Assembly: GCA_004195035.1 (NCBI GenBank)
Contig: SGBD01000004.1
Coordinates: 162,969-226,968 of the forward strand
Source: Candidatus Acidulodesulfobacterium ferriphilum
GTDB lineage: Bacteria; SZUA-79; Acidulodesulfobacterales; Acidulodesulfobacteraceae
Reading direction: 5' to 3'
Length of the DNA: 64,000 nucleotides
A program made the position numbers and the translations under genes. Positions 17,252 through 27,101 of the stretch are shown here, one piece after another (positions within the stretch are counted from its first letter, which is position 1; each line of letters begins with the position of its first letter). The notes under the pieces were generated by a model, which had not been told where the DNA came from, made no database searches, and was given only the letters and a program-made list of their open reading frames with translations.

Positions 17252-19528
17252 TTAACTTATTTGCCTCATAAGACATCTAACGGCCTCGGTATATATTCTA
17301 AATTTTTTTCCTTTAATAATTTTATCAAATATTTTATCTTCTTCTGTTAAATATAAAGAGTAATTAGTCTTTTTGTGATTTTCGCAAACACTATCATCAG
17401 TTGCAAATCTTTTTCCGCACCATTTAAGATATCCTTCATAAAAGCCTTCCCCAAATTCTTTTTTAGCATATTCTTCAAAATTTGGATCTTGGCAATATGT
17501 ATAATATTGATTTTCAAGACCGCTCTTAATGTTTTTAAGCTTATTATTTAGCATTTCAGATTTCAAATCAGAGATATCTATTTTTTTTTCACCTACTAAG
17601 CTTGCAAAAGTGTTTATAGAATCTATGGCTTTTTTGATTCCATCTTTTTTCTTTTTATTATTATATTTTTCTGGATTAAAAATATCTGAGTCTATTATTG
17701 CCACATAATGCAATCCAAGTTTCCCTATAAGTTTTATATAATTAACTAAACTGCCGATACCTTCTATGTTGACTATTTCGATATCGCCAATACTTACATC
17801 GTTATTAAATTTTCCTCTACCTTTGATTCTTTCAAAAAAATCATTGTTTCTAATTAAACGCTTGGCAAGTATTTCTTCTGAAAACCCTTCCACTAAGACG
17901 ACGCCTTTCGCAAAAAATAACCGTTTTAATTCTTCGTATTTAAAAAGTTGGATTCGTTCAAGGTTTTCAGGCTTGAATCTGCTAATCTCTGTATTTGTAT
18001 CTTTATTTCTAAAAATAAATATGTTGCCTTTTTTATCTTTTTTGTCTATTTCAACCAAATCCGGCGAATGAGTAATAATAAAAAATTGATTACCGTTCTT
18101 TTTATTATATCTATCTATTTCAAGCAAAAGTTTATGCTGCAATGTCGGATATAGATTTTGAGCTGGTTCATCCAGAATAATTACTTTATTATTATTTCCT
18201 GCTATTACAGCTGAAAGCGTCAGCATTTCATAATATCCGGCAGGACTGAATTCAAACGAATATTCTTCTGAATCCTGACCATCCTTAAAATATAGCTGTA
18301 ATTCTAATTTATGGTCTATTATGGATACATCAACGCTATTTATATTTTGATTAATTTGTGCGTCCGTCGTCTCACTTAAACCCCAGTTCTGCGGTTTAGG
18401 CAATGGCAAAATGTTTGTACCATTTGAAAATTCTTTTATTTCAGCAACCCTTACATCAAAATTTTTACCGTTTGATAATTTTTCAAATGTTTCTTTAACT
18501 TTATTATAATCATCAAATTTATTAATTTTTAATTGCAACAAATAAGGATAAAGATTATTAGAATCGAAATTTTGCATCTCGTTTATTTCTTTTATGGACA
18601 ATATGTTTTTAGAGGGGCATCTGAAATTATCCAATGTAACTATTGAATTTTCGAAAATCCACATAAATATTGTAGAAATAGAAACCCTATTCGTCCCAAT
18701 AGATAAATCTAATTGACTATCTTTTATAAAAAAATTTTCCGCATATTTTATAACCTTAGATATATTATCAATTTCTCCATCTATTTTATTATCAGTTCCA
18801 AATCGGTTAAAATTTTCCAGAAGTAAAGAGTATTTTACGTCTTCGTTATACCATGCTCTAAAAAAATCATTATAATCAGTGTTTTTATTTAAATAACTTG
18901 CTATGTCATTTATATTTCCAATAATTTCTTCTTTTTTTCTATCTGATTGAATGGAACCAAAATTATTTTGATGATAATCGTAGCCGTTTTCAACATAGCC
19001 AGTAACAAGAAAATTATTAACAATATCTATGGCAATTTTTTCTATTTTAATTGATTTGTAAAATATTTTATGGCTTTTGCTAATATCATCATATTCTATT
19101 ATTAATTTACCTTTATTAAATATTTCTTTCCAGAGATAGTTAAAAAATTTAGTAGTATTTTGAAAAGAAAGTATATAATTACTGGAATTAAACGGCTTCA
19201 TTATGATGTTTATTTTAAAGAAAATTATGGCGGTAGCTAATGAAATCATTTCAATTTCTTCGCCGCTTAAAATTAAATCAATATCGGCTTCAATCTTTAT
19301 TTGGCGGGAGTCTCTCTTAAGATAATTTTGTATATTTGCAGAATATGGAAAATTATATGGCTTTAAAATAGCCATTTTGATAAACCCCATTAATTTCGTA
19401 AAGTTAGTTTTACCGGCACCATTTGGCCCCACTACGAAATTTAAATTTTCGTTCAGGTTTACAAGTTCAATACTTTCAAAAGAAAGAAAACCGCTTGCCT
19501 TAATACTGTTAATTTTAAGTCCCGGCAT
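17252..19528 (-). CDS. OLD-like AAA ATPase with C-terminal TOPRIM domain
   Basis: A 758-aa overcoming-lysogenization-defect (OLD) type protein. The N-terminal ABC-like ATPase has Walker A GPNGAGKT at about residue 37, Walker B VIILDEP at about 451 and the switch histidine in ITHSPD. The C-terminal TOPRIM nuclease has its glutamate in VLVEGFSEE (about 544) and the DxD pair in AIIDSD (about 612). OLD proteins include Gabija GajA and act in phage defence as DNA nucleases. Here the gene is the last of a minus-strand set, 37 bp after the type III Res gene, so it is probably part of the same defence unit. No UvrD-like GajB partner is present. Confidence 0.85.
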   Translation of the reverse strand: MPGLKINSIKASGFLSFESIELVNLNENLNFVVGPNGAGKTNFTKLMGFIKMAILKPYNFPYSANIQNYLKRDSRQIKIEADIDLILSGEEIEMISLATAIIFFKINIIMKPFNSSNYILSFQNTTKFFNYLWKEIFNKGKLIIEYDDISKSHKIFYKSIKIEKIAIDIVNNFLVTGYVENGYDYHQNNFGSIQSDRKKEEIIGNINDIASYLNKNTDYNDFFRAWYNEDVKYSLLLENFNRFGTDNKIDGEIDNISKVIKYAENFFIKDSQLDLSIGTNRVSISTIFMWIFENSIVTLDNFRCPSKNILSIKEINEMQNFDSNNLYPYLLQLKINKFDDYNKVKETFEKLSNGKNFDVRVAEIKEFSNGTNILPLPKPQNWGLSETTDAQINQNINSVDVSIIDHKLELQLYFKDGQDSEEYSFEFSPAGYYEMLTLSAVIAGNNNKVIILDEPAQNLYPTLQHKLLLEIDRYNKKNGNQFFIITHSPDLVEIDKKDKKGNIFIFRNKDTNTEISRFKPENLERIQLFKYEELKRLFFAKGVVLVEGFSEEILAKRLIRNNDFFERIKGRGKFNNDVSIGDIEIVNIEGIGSLVNYIKLIGKLGLHYVAIIDSDIFNPEKYNNKKKKDGIKKAIDSINTFASLVGEKKIDISDLKSEMLNNKLKNIKSGLENQYYTYCQDPNFEEYAKKEFGEGFYEGYLKWCGKRFATDDSVCENHKKTNYSLYLTEEDKIFDKIIKGKKFRIYTEAVRCLMRQIS

Positions 19529-19565
19529 AAATTTTTATTTATTAATTAATTTGACAATGGGTTAA

Positions 19566-22055
19566 TTACAGATTAAAAAATTTATTAATATCAATATCCT
19601 CTTTGCCCTCTTCAACCAATTTAAAGCTAAAATCTTCGTTTAATTTAAGTTTAATCAATTTCAAATTAATTGATCTTATTTCTTCATTATTCATTCTATC
19701 AAAAACATTTTTTTTATATTGAGTATCCAAATTACCAAGTAAATGCTCCCCCTTGCTCTCAATTATATAAACCAGCTCTATTTGATCGTTTTTATTTTTT
19801 TTGGCGGCTATGAAATCGGGATGAATTTTGCCTTTTTTCCATCCGCTAATTGCGTACCATTTTTTATTTTCCGCAACATTGCGCACCCACCATACAACGC
19901 TTTTTTTATTATCAATCAAATTAGCAACTTTTATTTCCAGAGGATTCATTGATAATTTATCTGATTTTTCAAAAAGATTTGATTTATATGTTTCAATGCC
20001 CTCAGGATATACTTCATATTCTTCCGGCAATAAATAACCTATATCTTGGTCATCGCAAACCGCTAATATTAATTTTTTACTCTCTATCAAAGAATTAAAA
20101 ATTTTTTCTTCCTGATTAAATTTTTCAAGCGATAATTTTTTAATAATTTCATGGGTAATAAATCCGCTATTAACTATTAACTTTTCCTCGTTCTTATATT
20201 CTTTGTATTCTTTAATAAAATCATTTGCTAAATCAAAAGCGACGAATGCATTATCGGTTACATCAGTTATTCTGCGGGTTAAATATGAAATTTCAAATAG
20301 TCCGCTTTCTTTCTCTTCTAAATATTTTTTCTCATATTTTTTATCTATGTCAACTAAAATTTCATAAGTGGTCGGTTTTTCATCGAGTAATGGAAAAATT
20401 TCATTTTTTAGCCATTCCCCATAGTTTACTTTACTCCAATCAATATTAGGTTTAATATCAATATGATAAGAAAACCTGCGATAGCTTTCACTATTTTTTA
20501 TTATCCAAACAGGCAAATACAACGATTCTGGATATTTTTCAAGGATTTCAGGTTTAACTTTTGTTTTGATTTTTTTGGAACCTGCAGGGCCTGATTCCCT
20601 ACTAATATTTTGGATTAAATCACCCAAACCTTCATTTTCAAACCCTTTTTGAATATTTTTTAACACATCCTCCGTATCGCCTTGATTAAAATAAACGTAG
20701 CTTTCATCAAGTTCTTTGATTCCGATTTTTTTAGCATACGGTTGGCGTAAAATCCTGCCGACTAACTGAGTCATTGATGATTCTGATCTTGCGTTAGGAA
20801 TTATACCCAAAATATAAGCGAAAGAACAATCCCAACCCTCTTTTAAAGCTTCTTTGGTAATAATATATCTAATTTCGCTGGATTGAGATAAAAGCTTTTC
20901 CTCTCTAATTTCGTCTATTTCACTTGATTTAACGGCAATTTCATGGGCAGGCACGCCTTGTTCTATCAGATATTCACGTACATCTTCGCTATGAACTTTA
21001 CCTTTTTCTCGCTGATCTTTGCCTGTCCTTTCCGCCTGTATAAGGGCAATAGGTCTAATATAGATGTTTCTGTTGCTATTAAGTTTGATTGCTTCTTCTT
21101 CTATTGAGTTCCTTTTTTTCATTATTTCATTAATCATCTCATGCCAATTTCCACTAATAGAAGGCGAGTGTAAATGTAAATCAAGCTTAATCATGCCTGC
21201 TTTTTCAAGCTGCCGACCGGTAATCTCCACAAGAACATTCATATGGTTTCGTTCTTTAGGAGTGGCCGATAGTCCGATAATCATTGAAGGATTTAAGCCA
21301 TCAAGTGTCTTTTTTGCTATATCAGAGAACATAGTGTGAAATTCATCTACTATAATTAATGGATTTAATATTCTTATAGCATTTCCTAAACTTGATTTCA
21401 CAATTTTATTATTGAATAGGTCATCTTGTATAAAATCCAAATTTGGAATTTTTTCAAGAAGTTTTTGGTGTTCGTCATACCTATTATCTTGAGGAAAAAA
21501 ATCAATATAGCCGCCGCTATCCTGAAATACTTTCATGTTTTCTTTAGTGTTTCTGCTAGTCGATTGGAACATTAACATTAAAATCACTAAATTATCTTCG
21601 GTGTCCTGACGGCGTAAAGACTGACCTTTTTCTAAAATAATTGTCCTATTGCCGCTGCATTGATCGAGCCATTGGCGGTAAATATGATTTTTATCTTTTA
21701 ACTTTTCAATTGTTTGTCTATAAATTATTTCACGGTGGACAATCCAAACGACAAGGCCGGTTCTTTTTTTGGCAAATAGATTATGGTATTCACGGATAGC
21801 TTCAATAGCCAAAAGCGTTTTTCCCCCGCCTGTTGGAATTTTTAAGCAAAAGCGGGGGTAAGATTCGCCCAGACCATTTTTAGGCCTATCGGCAAAATGA
21901 GATAAATTGAGATTATTATAAACTGCATCAACATAAGATATTGAACTTCTCAGGTTAACATCCAGTTTTTCAATTGCGCTTTTTACATTTTCGGCTTCTG
22001 TATAAAATTTTTTAAGCGCTTCTACGACATCAGTTTGGTAATCTTTTAGAATCAT
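19566..22055 (-). CDS. res: Type III restriction enzyme, Res subunit
   Basis: An 829-aa SF2 translocase/nuclease that cuts unmodified DNA in complex with Mod. Helicase motifs: Walker A in PTGGGKTLLA (about residue 78), DEFH (about 238), SATPKE, and the C-terminal helicase block with QLVGRILRQPYAKK. The PD-(D/E)xK nuclease lies near the C-terminus (HPDFIAAK...ESKGEH, about residues 748-768). Its ATG lies 2 bp from the end of the Mod gene, so the two are tightly coupled. Length is slightly below the usual 850-1000 residues but all core motifs are present. Confidence 0.92.
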   Translation of the reverse strand: MILKDYQTDVVEALKKFYTEAENVKSAIEKLDVNLRSSISYVDAVYNNLNLSHFADRPKNGLGESYPRFCLKIPTGGGKTLLAIEAIREYHNLFAKKRTGLVVWIVHREIIYRQTIEKLKDKNHIYRQWLDQCSGNRTIILEKGQSLRRQDTEDNLVILMLMFQSTSRNTKENMKVFQDSGGYIDFFPQDNRYDEHQKLLEKIPNLDFIQDDLFNNKIVKSSLGNAIRILNPLIIVDEFHTMFSDIAKKTLDGLNPSMIIGLSATPKERNHMNVLVEITGRQLEKAGMIKLDLHLHSPSISGNWHEMINEIMKKRNSIEEEAIKLNSNRNIYIRPIALIQAERTGKDQREKGKVHSEDVREYLIEQGVPAHEIAVKSSEIDEIREEKLLSQSSEIRYIITKEALKEGWDCSFAYILGIIPNARSESSMTQLVGRILRQPYAKKIGIKELDESYVYFNQGDTEDVLKNIQKGFENEGLGDLIQNISRESGPAGSKKIKTKVKPEILEKYPESLYLPVWIIKNSESYRRFSYHIDIKPNIDWSKVNYGEWLKNEIFPLLDEKPTTYEILVDIDKKYEKKYLEEKESGLFEISYLTRRITDVTDNAFVAFDLANDFIKEYKEYKNEEKLIVNSGFITHEIIKKLSLEKFNQEEKIFNSLIESKKLILAVCDDQDIGYLLPEEYEVYPEGIETYKSNLFEKSDKLSMNPLEIKVANLIDNKKSVVWWVRNVAENKKWYAISGWKKGKIHPDFIAAKKNKNDQIELVYIIESKGEHLLGNLDTQYKKNVFDRMNNEEIRSINLKLIKLKLNEDFSFKLVEEGKEDIDINKFFNL

Positions 22056-22057
22056 AT

Positions 22058-23695
22058 TTACTTTTTCTCAAAAAGGTTATAAGGAATACTTACAAAACTA
22101 ATATTAAACCTCTCCAAATACTCCTCATCTAAAAAACAAGCAGGAGCATAAACTATCTTCTTTCCATTATCTTTTTTATTGACTTCTTCCGCCCAATCAA
22201 GAGTAATAGCTAATTTTTTCAATTTCTCCGTATCTTTTTCATATATAAGATAAACCGTTTCGCTATTTATTTTACCGACAAAATAATTTTTTTCATTAAT
22301 TGATTCTTCGTTATCCATTGTTTTGCCCGCTGCCAAGTAATAAACATATTTTGCAAATTCATTATAGGTTGGTAAATCGCCATTTAAAATTGAATCCGCA
22401 TCAATCTTTGGTCCGAGCCTCATATAATAAAAACCAACTTCTAATTTATCTCTTTCTATTACTCGCTTTACACGTTCTCTGGTAATTTCGTGAACATATT
22501 TAAAACCTGCCTTGTACGCAGGCTTGTCTTCTTCAATTTTTTCCGGAAGTTGCACTAAAATAAATTTTCTATTTCCGCCATCTTCTTTATTTAATTCCAA
22601 AACTGCATGAGCTGTTGTGCCGGAACCAGCGAATGAGTCAAGTATGATATCATTATTCCTTAATCCACTCATAGTAAATAATCTTTTTAATAATGAAGTA
22701 GGTTTTGGATGATCAAATACTTTTAGACCATCAAAAATCTCCATTAGTTCTTTAGTTCCCATGGTAGTAGAACCAACGTTATCTAAAACACTTTGGTATT
22801 TTTTAAATCTATTTTCGTTTTCATCCGGCTCATAAATTTTTTCATATGCTTCCAATAAATTTTTATTATTAAAAGCAAAATCAATATCCCCATTTTCAAT
22901 AGCTTTTATCATTTTTGATTTATCCCAACGCCAACATCCATCACTTCCATCAGGCAATCTTGGAAAAAAATCATTACCATCGGGTCCTTTTATTGGATAA
23001 AACAAATTAGGCCTATCCTCTCTTCTACTATTAGACCCCCATTTCCTTAAAAGCTGTGTTGTATAATACTTTTCCTTATTTTGGTCAAACTTCGGAAAAT
23101 TTCCTCCTTCTTTTATTTGCAATCCTGCATTAAATTGACTTTTATTCTTAGCATATACTAAAATATACTCGTGTATTGTTCTGTAATAATTATCATCTTC
23201 AGCCCCACTTTTACCTTTCCAAACCAATTTGGCTATGAAATTATCCATAAAAATTTCGTCGCATATATTTCTTAAATGGTGCTCTTCATTATTATCTATA
23301 CTTATAAAAATAACCCCTTCATCGTTTAAGAACTCTCTTAATAATTTTAAACGTGGAACCATCATGCAGAGCCACTTATCATGCTTAGTTAAATCATCTT
23401 TGCCAACAATTTCACCAATCCAAGCCCTTAAAAGAGGGCTATTAACTTTATCGTTATAAACCCAGTTTTCATTGCCAGTATTATACGGCGGATCGATATA
23501 GATACATTTTATTTTCCCCTGATACTTTGGCAACAAACTCTTAAGCGCAATTAAATTATCCGCTTCTATAATTAGGTTTTCATCCTCATTTTTTCCTTTG
23601 GCAGATAATTTTTTATCCTTTTCCAGTATTTGATACGGGAGTGATAAATGATGATTCCAAACAGCGTTTTTTCCTTTAAAATTTATTGTCGGCAT
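22058..23695 (-). CDS. mod: Type III DNA methyltransferase, Mod subunit
   Basis: A 545-aa beta-class adenine-N6/cytosine-N4 methyltransferase that sets sequence specificity for the Mod-Res complex. The catalytic motif DPPYNTGNENW (about residue 67) precedes the AdoMet-binding motif DSFAGSGTTAHAV (about residue 355), the order typical of type III Mod. The variable middle region would recognise the target. No simple repeat tract that could cause phase variation was seen in the gene. It is followed by res and preceded by a membrane protein in the same orientation. Confidence 0.92.
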   Translation of the reverse strand: MPTINFKGKNAVWNHHLSLPYQILEKDKKLSAKGKNEDENLIIEADNLIALKSLLPKYQGKIKCIYIDPPYNTGNENWVYNDKVNSPLLRAWIGEIVGKDDLTKHDKWLCMMVPRLKLLREFLNDEGVIFISIDNNEEHHLRNICDEIFMDNFIAKLVWKGKSGAEDDNYYRTIHEYILVYAKNKSQFNAGLQIKEGGNFPKFDQNKEKYYTTQLLRKWGSNSRREDRPNLFYPIKGPDGNDFFPRLPDGSDGCWRWDKSKMIKAIENGDIDFAFNNKNLLEAYEKIYEPDENENRFKKYQSVLDNVGSTTMGTKELMEIFDGLKVFDHPKPTSLLKRLFTMSGLRNNDIILDSFAGSGTTAHAVLELNKEDGGNRKFILVQLPEKIEEDKPAYKAGFKYVHEITRERVKRVIERDKLEVGFYYMRLGPKIDADSILNGDLPTYNEFAKYVYYLAAGKTMDNEESINEKNYFVGKINSETVYLIYEKDTEKLKKLAITLDWAEEVNKKDNGKKIVYAPACFLDEEYLERFNISFVSIPYNLFEKK

Positions 23696-23783
23696 ATAAT
23701 CCTTTATTTATAGGTTTAACAAAGATCTAATAATTGTTCTTGTGATTCAAATCATTAATTATATTTATTTAAAAAGCTATTAT

Positions 23784-24470
23784 TTACAAAGTTTTAAGTT
23801 TTTCAAACAAAATATTTTTAGCTTCTTCCACCTCTCTATAGCTGTTTTTTAATCTTATCGCATTTTCTCTTAATATTCTCATGTAAGTGAGTAATTCTAT
23901 CCTGTCAAAATGGGTTGGTGGTGCTTTATGATAATATTGCTCTAAAAAATATATATATTTTTTTCTATAGTCATTATTAATATCAAATAAATCCAATAAT
24001 CCTTTAATCTTATTATAAGCATTTATAATTAATCTTATAAGTTCCTTATCTGTAATTTTACCTATTAAATTCGCATTATTATTATAAATTAAAAAATATT
24101 CTTCCCTTCTTATATAGAAAAGCTCTATAAAAATATTTTCGGGCAAAATGTTTTCTATTAATTTGTTCAATTCATCATCTTTAGGATTTTTTAATAACCT
24201 TTCAATTTCATTAGCAAAATATTTATCATCTTTAGAAATTGAATTTAATTTCATTATTGCGGATTTAACCATATCTAATTCCCAAAAGGATTCAATTTCA
24301 TGATAGACTCCATTTAAAAACGAATTTATTAATTCCTTTCTTTGTTTTTCTTCTTTTTTAGAATCATAATGGAACGATAAAAAAGCGCCTATTAGAACAA
24401 ATATGCCGCCGACCATCGCCCCAATTAATGCACTCAAAAAGCTATTCCAAAAATTACTTACTTGTTCCAT
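23784..24470 (-). CDS. Membrane-anchored unknown protein heading the defence cluster
   Basis: A 228-aa protein with one N-terminal membrane segment (ALIGAMVGGIFVLIGAFLSF, about residues 14-33) and a long helical cytoplasmic part ending in EVEEAKNILFEKLKTL. I do not recognise the family. It lies 88 bp upstream of mod in the same orientation and could be co-transcribed. Small membrane proteins in defence islands often act as abortive effectors, but nothing in the sequence proves this. Confidence 0.55.
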   Translation of the reverse strand: MEQVSNFWNSFLSALIGAMVGGIFVLIGAFLSFHYDSKKEEKQRKELINSFLNGVYHEIESFWELDMVKSAIMKLNSISKDDKYFANEIERLLKNPKDDELNKLIENILPENIFIELFYIRREEYFLIYNNNANLIGKITDKELIRLIINAYNKIKGLLDLFDINNDYRKKYIYFLEQYYHKAPPTHFDRIELLTYMRILRENAIRLKNSYREVEEAKNILFEKLKTL

Positions 24471-24494
24471 TTTAAAATCCGTCTGTATTATTTT

Positions 24495-24899
24495 TCAAAA
24501 CCTCATCATCGCTTCCAACTTCACTCCAGCGGATATAAAGCCTTTGGCTTTATAAGCATCCGCCTTCGTATCATTAAGCACATATACGAATACCGTCCCT
24601 ATCGCAACACCCGTCTTTGCGATTACCCTATATCCGTAATAATTAGCCGTAGCCTTGCCGTATTGTCTTGCTTCCGCTATTATATTATTTATAACAGGTT
24701 TAATACCGTTTGGCAAGTTATTCCAACCCGCCATATTAGTATTTTTAACTTCGGCTATATTACCGGAGCAAATCTTATAATTTTCGACAGCCCAGTATCT
24801 TGGATTAGGAAAACCCTGAGCGCGCCTTATAATGCTTATAAGTTTACAACCTGAGATAGTCGTTGTTATCGGAATAGCGTTATAGATATAAGCTCCGTT
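24495..24899 (-). pseudogene. Open frame without start codon, likely gene remnant
   Basis: An ATG at 24732-24734 gives a 79-aa product (MAGWNNLPNGIK...). The same frame is open upstream for about 55 more codons (including RRAQGFPNPRYWAVENYK and TTTISGCKL) to an in-frame TAG near 24900, without an ATG, GTG or TTG. The upstream part looks like real protein, so I read this as a 5'-truncated gene. TTTISGC resembles a lipobox. Not recognised. It lies between the frameshifted primase gene and the defence cluster. Confidence 0.4.
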
Positions 24900-24930
24900 C
24901 CGAGCCTATACGGTCAAATTTGAAAGGATT

Positions 24931-25829
24931 TTAAAGCCGAGCAGAAGCATTTTTCAGCGTTCTTGAGAGATAATCCTCTATATGCCCTTTTTTTCTTATC
25001 GCAATATCTGGGCTATATTGCATAATTGCCTTTTTGATGTCATCGGGATTAAATCCTTTTAAGATTGCATATTTGGCGGCTTTAAAATCAAGGGCGGATA
25101 TATCGCTTGTGTTGCAGCTATCATAGACTTTTTTAATATATTCGTGCAGGTATTGCCCATCTTTTTTCCCGCCTGTAATAAGGCGGGGGGGGTGGCTATA
25201 TTCCTTTCAGGCGGCAGTTCAATAAATCCGGCATCGATACCTGCTAAAATTTTGTCTATGTATTCTTGACCTTTTTTGCAGGTTTTACCAATACCTACGA
25301 AAAACTCTACGAACGGATATAATCCTTTTTCATTGCGATATTTAAGTTTTCTGTTAACAAAACCTGCGATCCTGAAAAAATGCCTTATATCGCTTGAATT
25401 TATATCCGCGTCATATGTTTCGGCTAATTGCCGAGATATAAAAGTTAGAATATCCATATTATCTACCGGGCTATCGGATAATTTAATAATCGCTTGAAAA
25501 TTATCAGGCGAAGTCTCCAGATAATAAAGCGGTTCAAAACCGTCATTGTATAATCTTTTGACTCCCTGATTCGTAATATCATCGAGCAGGATATCAGTCG
25601 CACCCCCCGTCTGCCGGCAGAGAAAAAGAAAAATATTATATCCGGCGACATTTAGATATTTTAAATACGATAGCGATTTAGAATAAGTTTTTATCGTTTG
25701 GTCTTTTAATATCTTTACCTCGCCGGTTTCAAAGTTTTTTGCTTTGATAATAAACTTTGTTCCGAAAGGATATAGTTTTAATTGTTCGATAGATTTTTCC
25801 ACGAATTTTTTACCGTTTAATTTAGCCAT
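24931..25829 (-). pseudogene. RepB-like DNA primase, frameshifted in a C8 tract
   Basis: The N-terminal 215 residues match plasmid RepB-type primases (YNIFLFLCRQTGGATDILLDD, LYYLETSPDNFQAIIKL, IRHFFRIAGFVNRK). The uninterrupted frame then runs into unlikely residues and stops at 25059. Shifting by one base at the C8 run (minus strand; G8 at 25185-25192) continues into the expected tail (DFKAAKYAILKGFNPDDIKKA, RKKGHIEDYLSRTLKN) to a stop at 24931-24933. So this is one gene of about 298 codons broken by one base: a mutation, phase variation, programmed slippage or a sequence error. It would prime element replication. Confidence 0.8.
25169..25192. other. C8 slippery tract overlapping a GC hairpin
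   Basis: On the minus strand a run of eight C residues ends inside a stem CCCGCC-TTATTACA-GGCGGG followed by A6, exactly where the primase frame is lost. A homopolymer next to structure is a typical site for slippage, either in replication or during translation. Confidence 0.6.
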
Positions 25830-25940
25830 TTTTTTAGCGGGGGCGACCCTCTACGACAATACGACAAAATTTCCAATAACACTCACTCCCGCCTGCATTC
25901 CCAGCGGTTTCAAAAATATGACAAACCTACGACAGCTTTT

Positions 25941-26144
25941 TTATTTACTCACTGCAACGATAGATAATTTATGGCTTTTATTATTAAGTAATTCGGATAA
26001 ATAATTTCTTGAAATCTTAAGATTATGCCGGCGCATTAGTTCCTTTGAAATTTGCCTTAAACTAAAACCCTGATTTTTCATATTCAAAATTTCAGGCTTG
26101 TATCTGGTCAAAATTTTTCTTTTCTTACTTAATCTTCTTTGCAT
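25941..26144 (-). CDS. Small helix-turn-helix DNA-binding protein
   Basis: A 67-aa basic protein with one helix-turn-helix (MKNQGFSLRQISKELMRRH, then LKISRNYLSELL). AAGGAGG lies 4 nt before the ATG. It is placed between the second recombinase (9 bp upstream) and the primase, as in plasmid-like modules where such proteins regulate copy number or mobilisation. Probably the accessory or regulatory protein of this module. Confidence 0.6.
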   Translation of the reverse strand: MQRRLSKKRKILTRYKPEILNMKNQGFSLRQISKELMRRHNLKISRNYLSELLNNKSHKLSIVAVSK

Positions 26145-26153
26145 AGTTCCTCC

Positions 26154-27101
26154 TTATCGTTCGTAGGTTGATACTCTGCGGTTATGAGCGAGCGCTCGGT
26201 TATATTCTTTGGAGTTAACGATTTCTTTGTATTCTTTGCCTGTCTTTTCCGATATCTCCGTTCTGACATCTCCAGCAAAACCTTTTTTGAGCGAATGTGC
26301 GGCTTCGTAAGGTTGTCCTGTCGCTTCCGCCGCTTTTTCTAAATGTTTTAAGGTTTGTTTATATTCTTTAGTAGTTAATTGAAATTTGCCGTTTTTATCT
26401 ATTTCAGATAAAACCTTTTCTTTAGTTTCAGGAGAGAGCGAATTAAATCCCTCAAACTTTTGTATTTTACCGCCCTTACCTACTGCATAAAGTTCTCCTT
26501 TGCTGTCAAGCCTTAAACCATTTAAAATGAGTGATTTGTGAAGTCTGATGCCACTTTGCTCGATTACCGCAATGGCTAATTTTATCTTATCAGGGGTTTT
26601 ATTATTGCTATCAATAGCTTTAATCAAACTTTCTTTATTTTCGTAAGAATAATATCCTGCTCGTTCTTTAACCCCCGCGGATTTAAATTGAGTTTCATTT
26701 ATTTTGAAGTCGTATTTTTGCCCGTATTTTTGAGTCAAGGCACTTTCAAATTTGTTGAGTGCCGATTTATAGGTATGCATTGTATCATTTGATCTCTTTG
26801 ATATACTTTCCAAATAAGATTTAATGTGGTCCGAATTTATATTTTTGATATTCTTTATGCCGAAATGTTCTTTAATGTATTCAGATGCTCGAATCGATAT
26901 AGATAAATAGCTTTTGAAAGTAGTTGTTGCAAAAACGCCGGTTGACTTGGCAAACGCCGCCATAAATTTATCTACTCCCTTATCGCCATTGTATCTGGCT
27001 TTAAATTCTTGTTTAGCTTTAAATTTACTTTCTCCAAAACGTTGTAAATTCTTAAAAGCTTCAAGCACCTGATATGTTATACTTGCTCTTTCTCTTGCCA
27101 T
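26154..27101 (-). CDS. Second tyrosine recombinase-like protein
   Basis: A 315-aa protein with a SAM-like N-terminal region and a catalytic-domain pattern of tyrosine recombinases: Arg in QSGIRLHKS, Lys in GKGGK, an AHSLKKGF block (HxxK instead of HxxR), His-Asn-Arg in LAHNRR and a terminal tyrosine in VSTYER. The HxxR change and very short tail set it apart from the island integrase. It leads a minus-strand module with the HTH and primase genes. GGAGG lies 8 nt before the ATG. It may resolve multimers or act in mobilisation. Confidence 0.65.
   Translation of the reverse strand: MARERASITYQVLEAFKNLQRFGESKFKAKQEFKARYNGDKGVDKFMAAFAKSTGVFATTTFKSYLSISIRASEYIKEHFGIKNIKNINSDHIKSYLESISKRSNDTMHTYKSALNKFESALTQKYGQKYDFKINETQFKSAGVKERAGYYSYENKESLIKAIDSNNKTPDKIKLAIAVIEQSGIRLHKSLILNGLRLDSKGELYAVGKGGKIQKFEGFNSLSPETKEKVLSEIDKNGKFQLTTKEYKQTLKHLEKAAEATGQPYEAAHSLKKGFAGDVRTEISEKTGKEYKEIVNSKEYNRALAHNRRVSTYER

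Noticed and set aside
17252..22055. Gabija system (GajA/GajB)
   Set aside because: The OLD-like protein resembles GajA, but the neighbour is a type III Res with C-terminal nuclease next to Mod, not a UvrD-like GajB.
24462..24854. 130-aa plus-strand frame
   Set aside because: It is antisense to the better-supported minus-strand remnant and has no family features or ribosome-binding site.
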